Numbered from the stretch's first letter, positions 44,593 to 53,861 are shown. The stretch is 64,000 nucleotides of DNA from Candidatus Hydrogenedentota bacterium (GCA_016791475.1 JAEUWI010000005.1:62001-126000); one strand, 5' to 3'. Notes: a model not told the origin generated them from the letters alone. Program-made: numbers and translations.

Positions 44593-46116
44593 ATGCACAC
44601 CACCACACCGCAACATCGCGCCTTGATCGCCCATCCCCTTCTTTTTGGGCTCTTCCCGGTGTTTTCATTGCTCTCGGCCAACCTGGTCTGGGCGGCGCCG
44701 ACGGAAGCCCTGCTGCCTGCCGGTGCGGTCCTGATCATCGGGGGCATCTTGTGGCTCGTTTTGTGGCCCGTGTTGCCCGACCGGCACAAGCGCGGCCTGG
44801 TGGTCTCGCTCTTCTGGCTGCCCTTCTATGCGTATGGCGCCGTGGTGGATTTTATCCGCGCCCAATTCGATTTCCACGACATGCTCAGCCCCGCCCAGAC
44901 TGTCGGGGCCGCAGCGGTCTTGTTGCTCATCGCCGCCGCGCTGCTCTACCTGCTGCGGCGCACTTCCCGGCCCTTTGTACGCGTAACAGCTTTTCTGAAT
45001 CGCCTCTCCACCTTCATGCTGGCGGTCGCGCTGCTTTCCTGCGTTGTCGCGGTGGCCCGGGGCTTCAATACCCGCGCTCAGGCCGCCGCCGTGCCCGTGC
45101 GCCTCAATCCGGAGCAGCGTGCCCAGCTTCCCAATATCTACTTTATCCTCTGCGATGCCTACCCGCGGGCGGATTATCTCCGGGATTATTTTGAGTTCGA
45201 AAATACTCCTTTTCTGGGCCAACTGCGGGAACGGGGTTTCTACGTGGCCGATCGAAGCCGCTCCAACTACTGCCACACCCTGCCGTCCCTGGCCTCCACG
45301 CTGAATCTCGACTTCCTGGACCCGGCCATCGTTCCCCGGCAGTTCAGCGAGAACTATCCCCTCCTCATTCCCCTGGTGCGCGACAACCTCGTGGTGCGCA
45401 CACTGCGGGCCCACGACTACGAGTTCGTCGCCATCGCCTCGGGGCTGTTTCCCACGAAGATGGAGGATGCCGACCGCTTCATCCGCCCCGGCGCCTTCAA
45501 CAACACGGAGTATCAGCAGAACCTTATCGACATGACGCCCGTGCGCTCCATCATGAACCGCATGGACCAGTTGCTGTGGTATCAGCTCGTGCCCTTCACG
45601 CTGGACACGCTCGCGGGCCTGCGCCGGGAGGGACGGCCCATGTTTGTTTTTGCTCACCTCCTGGCGCCCCACCTGCCCCACGCCTACGACAAGGATGGAA
45701 ACTTTGTGGATACCTTTCCGCCGTACAAGGAGGGCTGGCGCACGGTCACAACGTACTTGAACAAGCGCCTGATCGAAGTGGTGGACGAGATCCGAACGAA
45801 CGAGCCCAACTCCATCATTGTCATCCAGGGCGATCACGGCAGCAACACGGCCCTTCAGAGCCCCGAGGAGTACGCGGCTAATCCCTGGCGAGGCGAGTGG
45901 CGCGACTACGTGCGCGATCGCAGCGCCAATCTGCTCTCGGTCTACGTGCCGGAAAGAGATCCCGCGACACTGTTCTATCCCGAGATGACCCCGGTTAATT
46001 TGTTCCGGATTCTTTTCGACACCTTCCTCCAGACGGACTACGGAAAACTCGACGACGTCACCTGGATCACGCCTCAGAACTCGCGGGAGCTGCTGAAAGT
46101 GACGGAGGTTTACTGA
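44593..46116 (+). CDS. Membrane-anchored sulfatase/LTA-synthase-like protein, paralog 1
   Basis: The 507-residue protein has about five N-terminal helices (HPLLFGLFPVFSLLSANLVWA start) and a periplasmic alkaline-phosphatase-superfamily domain. Domain sites: LPNIYFILCDAYPR (metal Asp), RSRSNYCHTLPSLASTLN (candidate nucleophile Thr), FAHLLAPHLPHAYD and IQGDHGSNT (metal Asp/His). A Thr rather than Cys-x-Pro-x-Arg nucleophile indicates a phosphotransferase or phosphodiesterase such as phosphoglycerol or phosphoethanolamine transferases, not a formylglycine sulfatase. It differs from its two neighbours by Cys-His in place of Pro-Asn before the Thr. The next paralog follows after three bases. Confidence 0.85.
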   Translation: MHTTTPQHRALIAHPLLFGLFPVFSLLSANLVWAAPTEALLPAGAVLIIGGILWLVLWPVLPDRHKRGLVVSLFWLPFYAYGAVVDFIRAQFDFHDMLSPAQTVGAAAVLLLIAAALLYLLRRTSRPFVRVTAFLNRLSTFMLAVALLSCVVAVARGFNTRAQAAAVPVRLNPEQRAQLPNIYFILCDAYPRADYLRDYFEFENTPFLGQLRERGFYVADRSRSNYCHTLPSLASTLNLDFLDPAIVPRQFSENYPLLIPLVRDNLVVRTLRAHDYEFVAIASGLFPTKMEDADRFIRPGAFNNTEYQQNLIDMTPVRSIMNRMDQLLWYQLVPFTLDTLAGLRREGRPMFVFAHLLAPHLPHAYDKDGNFVDTFPPYKEGWRTVTTYLNKRLIEVVDEIRTNEPNSIIVIQGDHGSNTALQSPEEYAANPWRGEWRDYVRDRSANLLSVYVPERDPATLFYPEMTPVNLFRILFDTFLQTDYGKLDDVTWITPQNSRELLKVTEVY

Positions 46117-46119
46117 TCC

Positions 46120-47646
46120 ATGAGTTCCTCCCCTTCCCCATCCTCCCGGACCCTGGTTCTTCATCCCATTTTTCTGGGACTTTTCCCCCTCTTTTCGCTC
46201 CTGTCGGCCAACATGGCCTGGGCGGGCCTCGGCGAGGTGCTCCTGCCCGCCGGGGTTGTCCTCGCGGTCGCGGCGGTGTTGTGGATCACCCTGTGGCCCC
46301 TCGTGCCTCAGCCCCACAAGCGGGGTCTGGTGGTCTCGCTGTTCTGGCTGCCTTTCTTCGGCTACAGCACCATCGTGGATTCGCTCCGCGCGCTCCTGGG
46401 CTATCGGGAAATGCTCGGCGTGGGAGCACTGGCGGCGGTGGCCCTCCTCGCGGCGGCGCTCGGGCTCGCATTCATAGCGATGCTGCGCCGGGCCCCCTGG
46501 GAGCTTGTCGGCGCGACGAAATTCCTGAACCGTATTTCGGGGCTGGCTCTCGCGGTGGCCCTGCTTTCCTGCGCCATGAGCTACGCGCGCCAGGCCCCTT
46601 CTCCTTCGATGGAGCCCGCAACGGCGATGGCGGCCGTTCCGCCGGACGCGGATGCGCTGCCCAATATCTACTTCATCGTCTGCGACTCCTATCCCCGGGC
46701 GGACTATCTGAAATCGTATTTCGACATGGACAACACGCCATTCCTGAATGCCCTCCGGGAACGGGGCTTCTACATCGCGGAGCGGAGCCGCTCCAACTAT
46801 CCCAACACCATGCCGTCGCTGTCGTCCACCTTGAATCTCGAGTATCTCGACAACGCCCTGGCCCCCGGCGGCTGGGATGAGTACTACCCGGAACTGATCC
46901 CCCGGATGAAGGACAATCTCGTGGTGCGCACGCTGCGCGCACGGGGCTACGAGTATGTCGCCATCGCCACGGGACTCTTTCCCACGGATATGACCGGGGC
47001 CGACCGCTACATTCACCCGGGCGACAAACCGTATACGGAGTATCAGCAGCGCCTGATAGAAATCACACCCGTCCGGTCCATCTTCAATCGCATGAAAAAA
47101 CCCCACCACCACCGCCTCGCCCCGTTCGTTTTTGACACGCTGGAGGGCCTGCGGCGAAACGAACGGCCCATGTTTGTCTTCGCCCACGTGCTGCTGCCCC
47201 ACCTGCCCCACGGCTACGACGCCGAGGGCAACATACGGCTGGACTATCCGCCCTACAAGGAGGGTTGGCGCCAGATGACGGATCTTGTGAATCGTCGCCT
47301 CACGGAAATCGTGGACAGCATCCAGCGCCACGAGCCCAACTCGATCATCATCATCGAAGGCGATCACGGCCCCCGGACTTCCTGGCAGGACGCAAACACG
47401 ATGGACCTGCTGCCCTGGAAGGGCACCTGGGAAGAGTACATCCGCGATCGCAGCGCCAATCTGAGCACCTATTATTTTCCGGATCGCCAGTATGAGGGAT
47501 TGCTCTACCCGGAGATTACGCCGGTGAACACCTTTCGTGTGATTTTCAACAAGTACTTCGGCGGGAACTACGAGATGCTCGAAGACGTCACCTACCTGTC
47601 CCCCCAGGGAAGTGCGGAGATCATCCGGGTCGACACGGTGCATTGA
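46120..47646 (+). CDS. Membrane-anchored sulfatase/LTA-synthase-like protein, paralog 2
   Basis: The 508-residue protein is collinear with its neighbours: HPIFLGLFPLFSLLSANMAWA, helices to about 160, then LPNIYFIVCDSYPRADYLKSYFD, RSRSNYPNTMPSLSSTLN (candidate nucleophile Thr), FAHVLLPHLPHGYD and IEGDHGPRTSW. Paralog 3 is closer to it than paralog 1 (shared QPHKRGL, YPNT, EGDHGPRT and FPDRQY). It should be a phosphotransferase-like enzyme facing the periplasm. The start ATG lies three bases after the previous stop, so translation is coupled. Confidence 0.85.
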   Translation: MSSSPSPSSRTLVLHPIFLGLFPLFSLLSANMAWAGLGEVLLPAGVVLAVAAVLWITLWPLVPQPHKRGLVVSLFWLPFFGYSTIVDSLRALLGYREMLGVGALAAVALLAAALGLAFIAMLRRAPWELVGATKFLNRISGLALAVALLSCAMSYARQAPSPSMEPATAMAAVPPDADALPNIYFIVCDSYPRADYLKSYFDMDNTPFLNALRERGFYIAERSRSNYPNTMPSLSSTLNLEYLDNALAPGGWDEYYPELIPRMKDNLVVRTLRARGYEYVAIATGLFPTDMTGADRYIHPGDKPYTEYQQRLIEITPVRSIFNRMKKPHHHRLAPFVFDTLEGLRRNERPMFVFAHVLLPHLPHGYDAEGNIRLDYPPYKEGWRQMTDLVNRRLTEIVDSIQRHEPNSIIIIEGDHGPRTSWQDANTMDLLPWKGTWEEYIRDRSANLSTYYFPDRQYEGLLYPEITPVNTFRVIFNKYFGGNYEMLEDVTYLSPQGSAEIIRVDTVH

Positions 47647-47677
47647 TTCGGTGGCCCACACAACGTTACCATCCGCC

Positions 47678-49207
47678 ATGACCGAACAGCCCCCCAACCG
47701 AAGCCGCGCCCTTATCCTGCACCCCTTTTTCTTCGGGCTTTTCCCCCTCTTTTCCCTGCTCTCGGCCAACATGGTCTGGGCGGGCTTTAACGAAGTATGG
47801 CTGCCCGCCGCCGTGGTGATCGCAGCCACGACCCTGCTTTGGCTGGCCCTCTGGCCACTCCTGCCGCAACCGCACAAGCGGGGACTGGCCCTCTCCCTGT
47901 TCTGGCTGCCCTTCTACGGCTATAGCCTCGTGGTCGATACCCTTCGGGACTTCTTCAGCTTCCGCGAACTCCTCAGTCCCGGCGCCGTGGCGGCTATCGC
48001 GGTCGCGACCGCGCTGATCGCCGCAGGCGCGCTCTGGGGACTCCGGAAGTCGCCCTGGTCTTTCAAGGGCGTCACCACGGCCCTGAACCGCATTTCCGCT
48101 TTGATCCTGTTGGTCGCGCTGGCTTCCTGCGCCGTCGCGCTCGTGCGTCAGTCCCAGGCGCAACCTAGCGTGGCCATGCCGGTCCCGGCGGACAAGGCGT
48201 TGGACCCCGCAGCCCTGCCGAACATCTATTTCATCGTGGCGGATTCATATCCCCGGTCGGACTATCTGAAGTCGTATTTCGACATCGACAACACGCCCTT
48301 CCTTGATCAGCTTCGCGCGCGGGGCTTCTACATCGCAGAGCGGAGCCGCTCCAATTATCCCAACACGCTGCCCTCGCTCGCGTCCACCCTCAACATGGAC
48401 TATCTAGACAACGCCATCGCCACGGAAGGCTGGGAGGACGCGCGCTACCCTTCCCTCCTCTCCCAGATTCGGGGCAATAGGGTGGTGCCCATGCTCCGGT
48501 CCGTCGGCTACGAGTTCGTGGCCATCGCCTCCGGCGTCTTCCCCACGGAACTGGGCGAGGCGGACCGCTTTATCCATCCGGGCGGCTGGCGGCCCACGGA
48601 ATATCACCAGCAGTTGATCGACGCCACCCCGATTCGCTCCGTCCTCAACCGGATGAAAAAGAAGCGATTCCACCACCGGGTCCCCTTCGTGTTTGACACG
48701 CTCGAAACCGTGCGGCGGGAAGACAAGCCCATGTTCGTCTTCGCCCACCTCATGGCGCCCCACCTGCCCCACGCCTACGATGTGGACGGCAATGTGCTGC
48801 TGGAGTTTCCGCCCTACAAGCCAGGCTGGCGGCAGATGACAGACTTCGTGAACCGGCGGCTCATTGCGGTGGTGGACGCTATTCAAAAGCACGAACCGAA
48901 CTCCGTCATCATCATCGAGGGTGATCACGGTCCCCGGACCACCTGGCAGAGCACCTTTTCCAACGAACTGCTGCCCTGGGAAGGCCCCTGGGAAGAGTAC
49001 GTCCGCGATCGCTGCGCCAACCTGAGCACCTTCTACTTTCCCGACCGGCAGTATGATGGCCTCCTCTACCCGGAGATCACGCCCGTGAATTCTTTCCGCG
49101 TCATCTTCAACAAGTTTTTCGGTACACAATTCGACCTCCTCGAAGATGTGACGTACCTGTCGCCACAACACAGCACCGAGATTGTGCGCGTGGAAGAAAT
49201 GTATTGA
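47678..49207 (+). CDS. Membrane-anchored sulfatase/LTA-synthase-like protein, paralog 3
   Basis: The 509-residue protein repeats the same plan: HPFFFGLFPLFSLLSANMVWA, about five helices, LPNIYFIVADSYPRSDYLKSYFD, RSRSNYPNTLPSLASTLN with the candidate Thr nucleophile, FAHLMAPHLPHAYD and IEGDHGPRTTW. Note VAD where paralogs 1 and 2 have LCD and VCD; the metal Asp is kept. The ATG at 47678 is chosen because the sequence before it reads through the intergenic spacer. It ends the plus-strand set; no terminator is visible in the 91 bases before the convergent gene. Confidence 0.85.
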   Translation: MTEQPPNRSRALILHPFFFGLFPLFSLLSANMVWAGFNEVWLPAAVVIAATTLLWLALWPLLPQPHKRGLALSLFWLPFYGYSLVVDTLRDFFSFRELLSPGAVAAIAVATALIAAGALWGLRKSPWSFKGVTTALNRISALILLVALASCAVALVRQSQAQPSVAMPVPADKALDPAALPNIYFIVADSYPRSDYLKSYFDIDNTPFLDQLRARGFYIAERSRSNYPNTLPSLASTLNMDYLDNAIATEGWEDARYPSLLSQIRGNRVVPMLRSVGYEFVAIASGVFPTELGEADRFIHPGGWRPTEYHQQLIDATPIRSVLNRMKKKRFHHRVPFVFDTLETVRREDKPMFVFAHLMAPHLPHAYDVDGNVLLEFPPYKPGWRQMTDFVNRRLIAVVDAIQKHEPNSVIIIEGDHGPRTTWQSTFSNELLPWEGPWEEYVRDRCANLSTFYFPDRQYDGLLYPEITPVNSFRVIFNKFFGTQFDLLEDVTYLSPQHSTEIVRVEEMY

Positions 49208-49298
49208 TGTCGCTAAAAATTGCGGGACTGAACTACGGCAATTAATCTCAGGCGCAGATAAGAAGAGTTCGTATGACAGGATGCGATAGGATTCGAGT

Positions 49299-49898
49299 TT
49301 ATTCGGAGGCCGCGCGCTCAACGCTTTCACGCAACTTGGCGTAATTCGACTCTATCGGTCCGAGCTTTCGCAATGAGGAAAGCGCTATTCGCCTTTGAGC
49401 GAAAACCTGTTGATCGAGTACGCGCGCCGACAAGACAAAAAATGTCCATTGCTCCATCTGGGTCGGATCAATGGTGGTCTTGTCTTGATGATGCAAGAGG
49501 CAAAACACGTAAACGTCCGCCGCGCGCCGTGCACATTCAGACACTTCATTGGTGGCTATGTTGTCCGGCCATTTGGGAGCTATATCAAAACTTATCGGCG
49601 AAAGGCGGCGCTGTGCCCATGATTGGCAATAGGCGGCGGATTTCACTTCTACTCGGACACCGTACGGCGTAGCGAGATCGCATGCGTCCCATTCGACTCG
49701 CACACCGCCTTTCAGTTCCAAGGCCTGGCCCACAATGAACTCTGCCAGCAGACCGCGCATTGAATTGCACACTAGATCAGATCCCATCCATCGCCAGAAG
49801 TCTAGGATTTCAAATTGCAGGTCTCCTGCCCCATTTGTGAACCTTTCCTGACCGGTCAATGCGGACACCTGAATGGCTGGAATTTGAGCACCCTTCAC
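49299..49898 (-). CDS. Putative PD-(D/E)XK nuclease-like protein
   Basis: A 199-residue protein with GTG start behind GAGGGAG. The central part has GLLAEFIVGQALEL (E53), VEWDACDLATPYG (D71/D74) and VRVEVKSAAYCQSW (E84-V-K86), the order E...D...ExK of restriction-endonuclease-like folds. A second conserved part reads ADVYVFCLLHH, DPTQMEQWTFFVL and LD. No function has been assigned to such proteins that I know; a nuclease or inactive nuclease-fold role is inferred. Base composition is visibly less GC-rich than neighbours, which hints at acquisition. It is convergent with the third sulfatase-like gene. Confidence 0.65.
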   Translation of the reverse strand: MKGAQIPAIQVSALTGQERFTNGAGDLQFEILDFWRWMGSDLVCNSMRGLLAEFIVGQALELKGGVRVEWDACDLATPYGVRVEVKSAAYCQSWAQRRLSPISFDIAPKWPDNIATNEVSECARRAADVYVFCLLHHQDKTTIDPTQMEQWTFFVLSARVLDQQVFAQRRIALSSLRKLGPIESNYAKLRESVERAASE

Positions 49899-49965
49899 AA
49901 TAACGCTCCCTCTGATTTTCTACCGGATCACGACTCGATTTTCATACGCAGTGTAAGATATGGAA

Positions 49966-49993
49966 CGGCCCGGCGGTTTGCACCACCGGGCCG
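49966..49993 (-). terminator. Terminator-like hairpin after the alpha-mannosidase gene
   Basis: A 12-bp stem with one mismatch (CGGCCCGGTGGT with ACCGCCGGGCCG on the minus strand) and a 4-base loop lies 26 bases after the stop. The U-tract is poor (TTCC), so it may only stabilise the 3' end. Confidence 0.5.
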
Positions 49994-50018
49994 CGATCAT
50001 TCGCTCAATCTCGTTACC

Positions 50019-53000
50019 CTAGAACTGAATCTTCAACGATTTGATCTCGTAGGGCGTGAAGTACAGGGCGGCCGTGTGGCCCTTGAACTTCACGGGCTTG
50101 TCGTTCTCTTCCATCATGTCGCACACCGCAATGGATTTCGGCGGGCGGGCGAAGGACAGAAGCACATCGCCGCGCTGGCCATAAGCCTCGTAGACGCGCA
50201 CGATGAGCGCGTCGGAATCTTCCGCCTTCTTTACGGCGTCGATGATCACGTTGTCCGCGTCCATACTCGCGAAGGAGGCCGCCGCTTCGGCCGCGGCGCC
50301 CGATACCGCGATCAGCGGCACGTTGAGTTCGTAGCCCTGCTGCACGGTGCCATTGCGCCAATCGCCGTTGTGGGGATAGAGGCTGTAAACCATCGTGTGC
50401 TCGCCCTGATCCGCCTGGGGATCGGGGTGCACCGGGGCGCGCAGCAGGGACAGGCGCATGACATTGCCCTTGATGTCATAGCTGTACTTGCAGTCGTTGA
50501 GCAGACTCACGCCGTAGTTGCCTTCGGACAGATCGGCCCAGTGGTGGCCGGTGACCTCGAAGCGCGCGCGCTCGTGCTCTCGGCTCCCGTGGGTCGCCCG
50601 CTCGATGGTGCCGTACTGGATGTCGTAGGTCGCTTTCGAACTCAGGATGTCCACCGGGAAAGCCACCTTCATCAGCACGCGCTTCTCATGCCAGTCCACG
50701 TGGGTCTGCACATCCACCCGCTGGAGCAGGGCGTACAACGTGATGTCCTGCGTGATGGTGCTGTTTTCGGTCTTGCGCACCACGCGCACCACGGCGCGTA
50801 CCGGGCCTTCTTCGATCACCTTGACGGACTCCGCCTTTCCCGGGGCCCACTGCTGTTCCTCGTCGAAGTTGTGGTCCATTTCCCAGGCGTCGTGATCGAA
50901 GGGACGGTCATCGAACAACTGGATGACGTTGCCCTTCTGGCCCTTGGCGAGTACTTCGCGGCCTTCGAGCTTGTCGTAGATACTGGTAAACTCGCCGTTG
51001 CCGTCGAGCTTGATAAGCAGGGTGTCGTTTTCCAGGGCCTTCGTGTTCACGTTCAACTCGGAAGGCTCGGCGGTCGACCCCTTTCCGCTTACAACATGAA
51101 ACACGGCGTGGCCCAGGGGCGGCACATTGGCCGCCTCGAAGAGAATCCGGTCCTTGCCGATCTTCTGGCTGGGCGCCACCACGCCGTCGGGTCCGACCAC
51201 ATGGAAAGCGCCCTTGGGCAGGGCCACTTCGGCCTCCACCACATCGGTGCGAACCCAGGAGAGGGTGTTAAAGATGACCAGCGGGGTGCCGGGGCTTGCT
51301 TCGTTGCTCTTGCCCAGCACTTTGGGCAGCGCGGTCGCGCGCACGTCCAGCACGGTCTGAAGGGCCTTCGCATAGTCCTTCTCGGCGGTTGTGTACACTT
51401 CGGTGATCGACGAGCCGGGGAGGATATCGTGGAACTGATTGGTCAATAGCGTGCGCCAGGCCGTCCAGAGGGTGTCGTTGTCGTACTTGCCGCCGTTGAG
51501 GTGGGCGAGGGACGCGAGGAACTCCGTGTCGTGAAGCGCGATCTCGATCTTCCGGTTGAAGCGCTTCGTGCGGGCCTGGGTCACCTGGCAGGCGCGATGA
51601 AGTTCCAGATACAGCTCGTCGTTATATACGGGCAGGGCCTCGTCCGGGCACTGCTGCGCCATGCGGTCCAAGCTGTCCTGTGTGCGGCCGAATTCGCACT
51701 TGGGCACGCCAATGATGTTCTTCAGGCGTCGCCCGTGCTCGATCATCTCCGGCGTCGCGCCGCCGCCGCCATCGCCCCAGCCGAAGGGGAAGGGCAGCTC
51801 TTCGATCCTGTCGCGCTGCTTGAAAAGCTGCCATTGCTGGATGCAATCGGCGGGCACGGGATTGCCGTTGTAGTTGAGCGGCGGCATGCACGCGCGGATG
51901 CGGGTGCCGTCGATACCCTGCCACTGGAAGAGGCTGTAGGGGAATTTGGTGAACATGCTCCAGTCGATCTTCGTGGTGACAAAAGTGTCGATCTGGCACT
52001 GGCGCAGAATCTGGGGCAGGGACCACGGGTAACCGAAGGCGTCGGGCAGCCACGCGGTGCGCGAACGCATGCCAAATTCCTTCTGGAAGAAGCGGTTGCC
52101 GTAGAGAAACTGGCGGACCAGCGACTCGCCGTTGGGCATGTTGCTGTCCTGTTCGATCCAGGGCGCGCCGCAGGGCTCCCAGCGGCCTTCCTTCACGCGC
52201 TGCTTGATGCCCTTCCACACTTCGGGAAAGTGCTCCTTCACGTACATGTACAGTTCGGGCTGGCTGCACGAGAAGTGGTACTCCGGGTAGCGCTCCATGA
52301 GGCGCAGCACCGTGGAGAAGGTGCGACCGACTTTGCGGCGCGTCTCGCGCAGGGGCCAGAGCCACGCCGTGTCGATGTGGGAGTGGCCCACGAGAATAAG
52401 CTTGCCCATGCCGTGGCTGTTCTCGAAACGCTTGAGCTCTTTCTTGAGCCACGCGCTCGTCTTCGCGCAGGAGGCGTAGTAGGCCGGCGTGCCCACGTGC
52501 TGCAGGTCCACCATGCGGACCGCCTTTGCGATTACGTCAAAGAGCTGGCGCACGGGCGCATAGCCGGGGTCGAGCGCCTTGTAGGCCTTGAAGGGCACCA
52601 GGAGATCCCAATACACGTCCCACGCTTCCTGATGGAGCACCGCCATGTCGGCATATTCGAAGTGGTGCTCGATGTCCATCTTCGTGCTGGGCACGCCTTC
52701 CAGCGCGATCTCGAACTTTTCCCCGGCCTTGGCCTTCTTCGACAGCACGATCTCCTCGTGGAACTTGTCCAGACCCTGGTAGGGCTGGCCGTTGATATAG
52801 GCCAGAGCCTCGCCCGCCGCCGAAAGCATGGGCACGCCCCATTCGAAGTGGCCGCCCGAGTGGCGGATCAGCGCCACGACCTGCTGGCCGGCGAATTCTT
52901 TGGGAATTACCGCCGTCATGCGGAACCAGGTGGTCTGGTCGAAGCCGCCCCAGCGGTCCATGACCTTGAAAGGCTTCCAGCCGGACTTCGGCATGCGCTC

Positions 53001-53141
53001 CGGACCCAGACCCCGGCCGGTCACGCTGGCTTCAACCGGCCCGATGGGCCGGCGGTGGCTGTAGATGGTGGCCTGGATTTCCTTCAGCCGCGCATCAATC
53101 TGCTGGGTTTCAATATTGCGTTCGGCATCAAAATTGGGCAT
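50019..53141 (-). CDS. GH38 alpha-mannosidase
   Basis: The 1,040-residue cytoplasmic-type enzyme hydrolyses alpha-mannosides with retention. It starts MPNFDAERNIETQQ after AAAGGAAG; in-frame sequence upstream covers the intergenic spacer and is excluded. An N-terminal beta-rich region precedes the catalytic domain: LILVGHSHIDTAWLWPLRET (zinc ligands, about residue 256), WLPDAFGYPWSLPQIL with the nucleophile Asp at about 367, LFQWQGIDGTRI, and the alpha-helical FHDILPGSSITEVY. The C-terminal GH38 beta domains follow. No signal peptide is seen. Family length is about 1,000. A role in turnover of mannose-containing glycans is expected. Confidence 0.95.
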   Translation of the reverse strand: MPNFDAERNIETQQIDARLKEIQATIYSHRRPIGPVEASVTGRGLGPERMPKSGWKPFKVMDRWGGFDQTTWFRMTAVIPKEFAGQQVVALIRHSGGHFEWGVPMLSAAGEALAYINGQPYQGLDKFHEEIVLSKKAKAGEKFEIALEGVPSTKMDIEHHFEYADMAVLHQEAWDVYWDLLVPFKAYKALDPGYAPVRQLFDVIAKAVRMVDLQHVGTPAYYASCAKTSAWLKKELKRFENSHGMGKLILVGHSHIDTAWLWPLRETRRKVGRTFSTVLRLMERYPEYHFSCSQPELYMYVKEHFPEVWKGIKQRVKEGRWEPCGAPWIEQDSNMPNGESLVRQFLYGNRFFQKEFGMRSRTAWLPDAFGYPWSLPQILRQCQIDTFVTTKIDWSMFTKFPYSLFQWQGIDGTRIRACMPPLNYNGNPVPADCIQQWQLFKQRDRIEELPFPFGWGDGGGGATPEMIEHGRRLKNIIGVPKCEFGRTQDSLDRMAQQCPDEALPVYNDELYLELHRACQVTQARTKRFNRKIEIALHDTEFLASLAHLNGGKYDNDTLWTAWRTLLTNQFHDILPGSSITEVYTTAEKDYAKALQTVLDVRATALPKVLGKSNEASPGTPLVIFNTLSWVRTDVVEAEVALPKGAFHVVGPDGVVAPSQKIGKDRILFEAANVPPLGHAVFHVVSGKGSTAEPSELNVNTKALENDTLLIKLDGNGEFTSIYDKLEGREVLAKGQKGNVIQLFDDRPFDHDAWEMDHNFDEEQQWAPGKAESVKVIEEGPVRAVVRVVRKTENSTITQDITLYALLQRVDVQTHVDWHEKRVLMKVAFPVDILSSKATYDIQYGTIERATHGSREHERARFEVTGHHWADLSEGNYGVSLLNDCKYSYDIKGNVMRLSLLRAPVHPDPQADQGEHTMVYSLYPHNGDWRNGTVQQGYELNVPLIAVSGAAAEAAASFASMDADNVIIDAVKKAEDSDALIVRVYEAYGQRGDVLLSFARPPKSIAVCDMMEENDKPVKFKGHTAALYFTPYEIKSLKIQF

Positions 53142-53297
53142 GGGAAAGCGCTTCCTTTCGGGGGAAATCGTTGTGAAGTCTGGGAAAGATGGTTGCGCGG
53201 GCGGCGGGTGCGGCACCCGGAACCGGGCGCTATTATACGGGCCCCCAAGCCCCAAAGAAAATGTTTTGCCAAGTTGCGGATATGTCCGCACATGGCA

Positions 53298-53328
53298 AGA
53301 GGGCGGCCTCGATTCGAGGCCGCCCTCT
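53298..53328. terminator. Strong hairpin, likely terminator of the lipoprotein gene
   Basis: A perfect 14-bp stem (AGAGGGCGGCCTCG with CGAGGCCGCCCTCT) and a 3-base loop. It lies 21 bases after the distal stop of the lipoprotein frame, supporting that distal stop as the true gene end. T-richness is limited on both sides. Confidence 0.65.
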
Positions 53329-53348
53329 GCATTTTCCATTACCTGTGG

Positions 53349-53861
53349 TTACTGCTGCTTCGTAGCCTCAGTACCGTCGATAGCCAACTTTGCGCCATCC
53401 CAGGTGCCGGCGTAGGTGGTGCCCATAAGCTCCACCTTGATCACCCCTTCGGCAAGCGTGTACGGAACTTCCGTACCGCCCGGGAAGAGGGACTCCACCG
53501 CGCCACCTTTGAGCGACAACTTGTCGCCCTCAAGAAACGCAAGTTGGATATCCTTTCAGGCCCAGGTCGTACCGGTCAGCGGAGCGGCGGACGCGGAAGG
53601 AGCGGGCGCTTCGGCGGGCGCGGCGCCTTCAGCAGGAGCCGGCGCAGCTTCAGGAGCAGGCGCGGGCTCGGCAGCGGGGGCGGGCTCGGCGGCAGGCGCG
53701 GGCTCGGCGGCGGGCGCAGCGTCCTCTGCATCGCGGTCGGGACGATGTGAACCAGGGAGCGCAGCACCGCCGTCGCCATCAGGGGCGGGGGCGGGGGCAC
53801 TGCAACCGGCCATAACGGTGATCATGACGAGGCTCAACAGGCTCAAAAGAATCTTGCTCAT
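53349..53861 (-). pseudogene. Lipoprotein gene interrupted by an in-frame TGA (codon 102)
   Basis: The start has a GGAAAGGG site and a clear lipoprotein signal with lipobox VMAGC (C20), followed by a Pro-Ala-Glu linker. Codon 102 is TGA, after LTGTTWA. The same frame then continues for 68 more codons (KDIQLAFLEGDKLSLKGG, then EVPYTLAEGVIKVEL, TTYAGTWDGAKLAIDG) to a TAA, with coding character throughout and a hairpin terminator after it. A TGG-to-TGA change giving WAWKDIQ would restore a normal small beta-barrel, LxGTTW-type domain. It may be a decayed gene, a sequencing error, or true readthrough. A small hairpin follows the TGA by about 22 bases but Sec in this family is not expected. Confidence 0.75.

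Noticed and set aside
44665-47877. A 1,070-codon minus-strand frame under the sulfatase-like paralogs
   Set aside because: The three plus-strand paralogs share conserved active-site motifs and coupled starts; the antisense frame repeats only because the genes beneath it are paralogous.
53510-53560. Selenocysteine codon with SECIS at the lipoprotein TGA
   Set aside because: A hairpin occurs about 22 bases after the TGA but lacks the usual bulge/loop details that I can verify, and a beta-barrel lipoprotein with Trp context is not a known selenoprotein. Kept only as an alternative.
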